NCBI GenBank assembly: GCA_031266495.1
Contig: JAISAX010000401.1
Coordinates: 1-6,208, forward strand
Reading direction: 5' to 3'
Length of the DNA stretch: 6,208 bases
Source of the DNA: Opitutaceae bacterium
GTDB lineage: Bacteria; Verrucomicrobiota; Verrucomicrobiae; Opitutales; Opitutaceae
Shown one piece after another: positions 6,023 through 6,208 of this stretch; positions within the stretch are counted from its first letter, which is position 1; every line of letters begins with the position of its first letter. Under the pieces are notes generated by a model that had not been told where the DNA came from, did not search any database, and was given only the letters and a program-made list of their open reading frames with translations. The position numbers were made by a program, and so were the translations under genes.

Positions 6023-6163
6023 GGCTGGCGGAGGTCCGCCATAAACAACGCCGACGCGGTTCCGGAAAACGGTGGAGCTGATTTCAACAAAACCGCCTTT
6101 CGCGATGATGGCGGTGGCGGGGAAGGGGGGGGGGGGGGAAGGTCCGTTAGCGGGGTGGCGGTG
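6023..6163 (-). other. Probable N-terminal extension of the large glycosidase, no start codon
   Basis: The frame of the large glycosidase continues upstream of the GTG for 47 codons to a TAA at 6164-6166. Codons 6023-6124 read as plausible protein (FPATAIIAKGGFVEISSTVF), but contain no ATG, GTG or TTG. The G-run at 6125-6138 then encodes four prolines plus part of a serine codon. If a base is added or removed in that run, another frame (VTGVFNTATPLTDLP) stays open to the window end. The simplest reading is that the gene extends past the window and that the run contains an indel. Confidence 0.55.
6125..6138. repeat. Homopolymer run of 14 G
   Basis: Fourteen consecutive G residues, followed within 60 bases by further G and C runs (about 6190-6202) and a small palindrome CGGTGTT-AAA-AACACCG (6159-6175). 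Such runs are prone to replication slippage and sequencing miscalls. It lies where the reading frame of the large glycosidase is lost. Confidence 0.85.
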
Positions 6164-6208
6164 TTAAAAACACCGGTTACTACCCCGCAAACCCCCCCGG
6201 GGAAAAGG

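Noticed and set aside
1..6208. CRISPR array, tRNA, rRNA or insertion sequence
   Set aside because: No regularly spaced direct repeats, no cloverleaf or rRNA-like sequence, and no transposase motif were seen on either strand.

Overview
The window is GC-rich and looks like a chromosome of the Verrucomicrobiota, most likely an Opitutales/Opitutaceae-type bacterium. The reasons are the combination of a VPEP-type PEP-CTERM protein carrying an autotransporter-associated beta-strand repeat, a DUF1501 protein relic, several clan GH-A glycosidases, and short REP-like palindromes containing GGCACGGGCATCC and CCGTGTCAC. The assignment rests on recognising families, not on a search.

Layout. Positions 1-456 (+) hold the 3' part of a gene whose start lies outside the window; it resembles a beta-sandwich segment of a carbohydrate-active enzyme. 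Positions 457-590 hold a composite palindromic repeat. Positions 588-1127 (+) hold a DUF1501-family fragment without its normal N-terminus and without most of its C-terminal half. A perfect 13-bp-stem palindrome (1063-1094) lies where family similarity has faded. This left sixth of the window looks like a scar region of gene remnants and repeats.

From 1124 to about 6163 everything is on the minus strand and reads as one tight gene cluster. In transcription order these are a large clan GH-A glycosidase with a C-terminal CBM9-like domain (5' end uncertain), an exported PEP-CTERM/autotransporter-repeat protein 65 bp downstream, and a complete GH5-like glycosidase whose start codon overlaps the end of the PEP-CTERM gene. 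The arrangement suggests a surface or extracellular glycan-processing unit: an exported, exosortase-sorted beta-solenoid protein sandwiched between two glycan hydrolases. The common substrate is unknown.

The far right (6100-6208) has a run of 14 G and other low-complexity sequence. The N-terminal coding frame of the large glycosidase breaks up there, so this is probably a contig end or a homopolymer error. No rRNA, tRNA, CRISPR array or transposase gene was seen.
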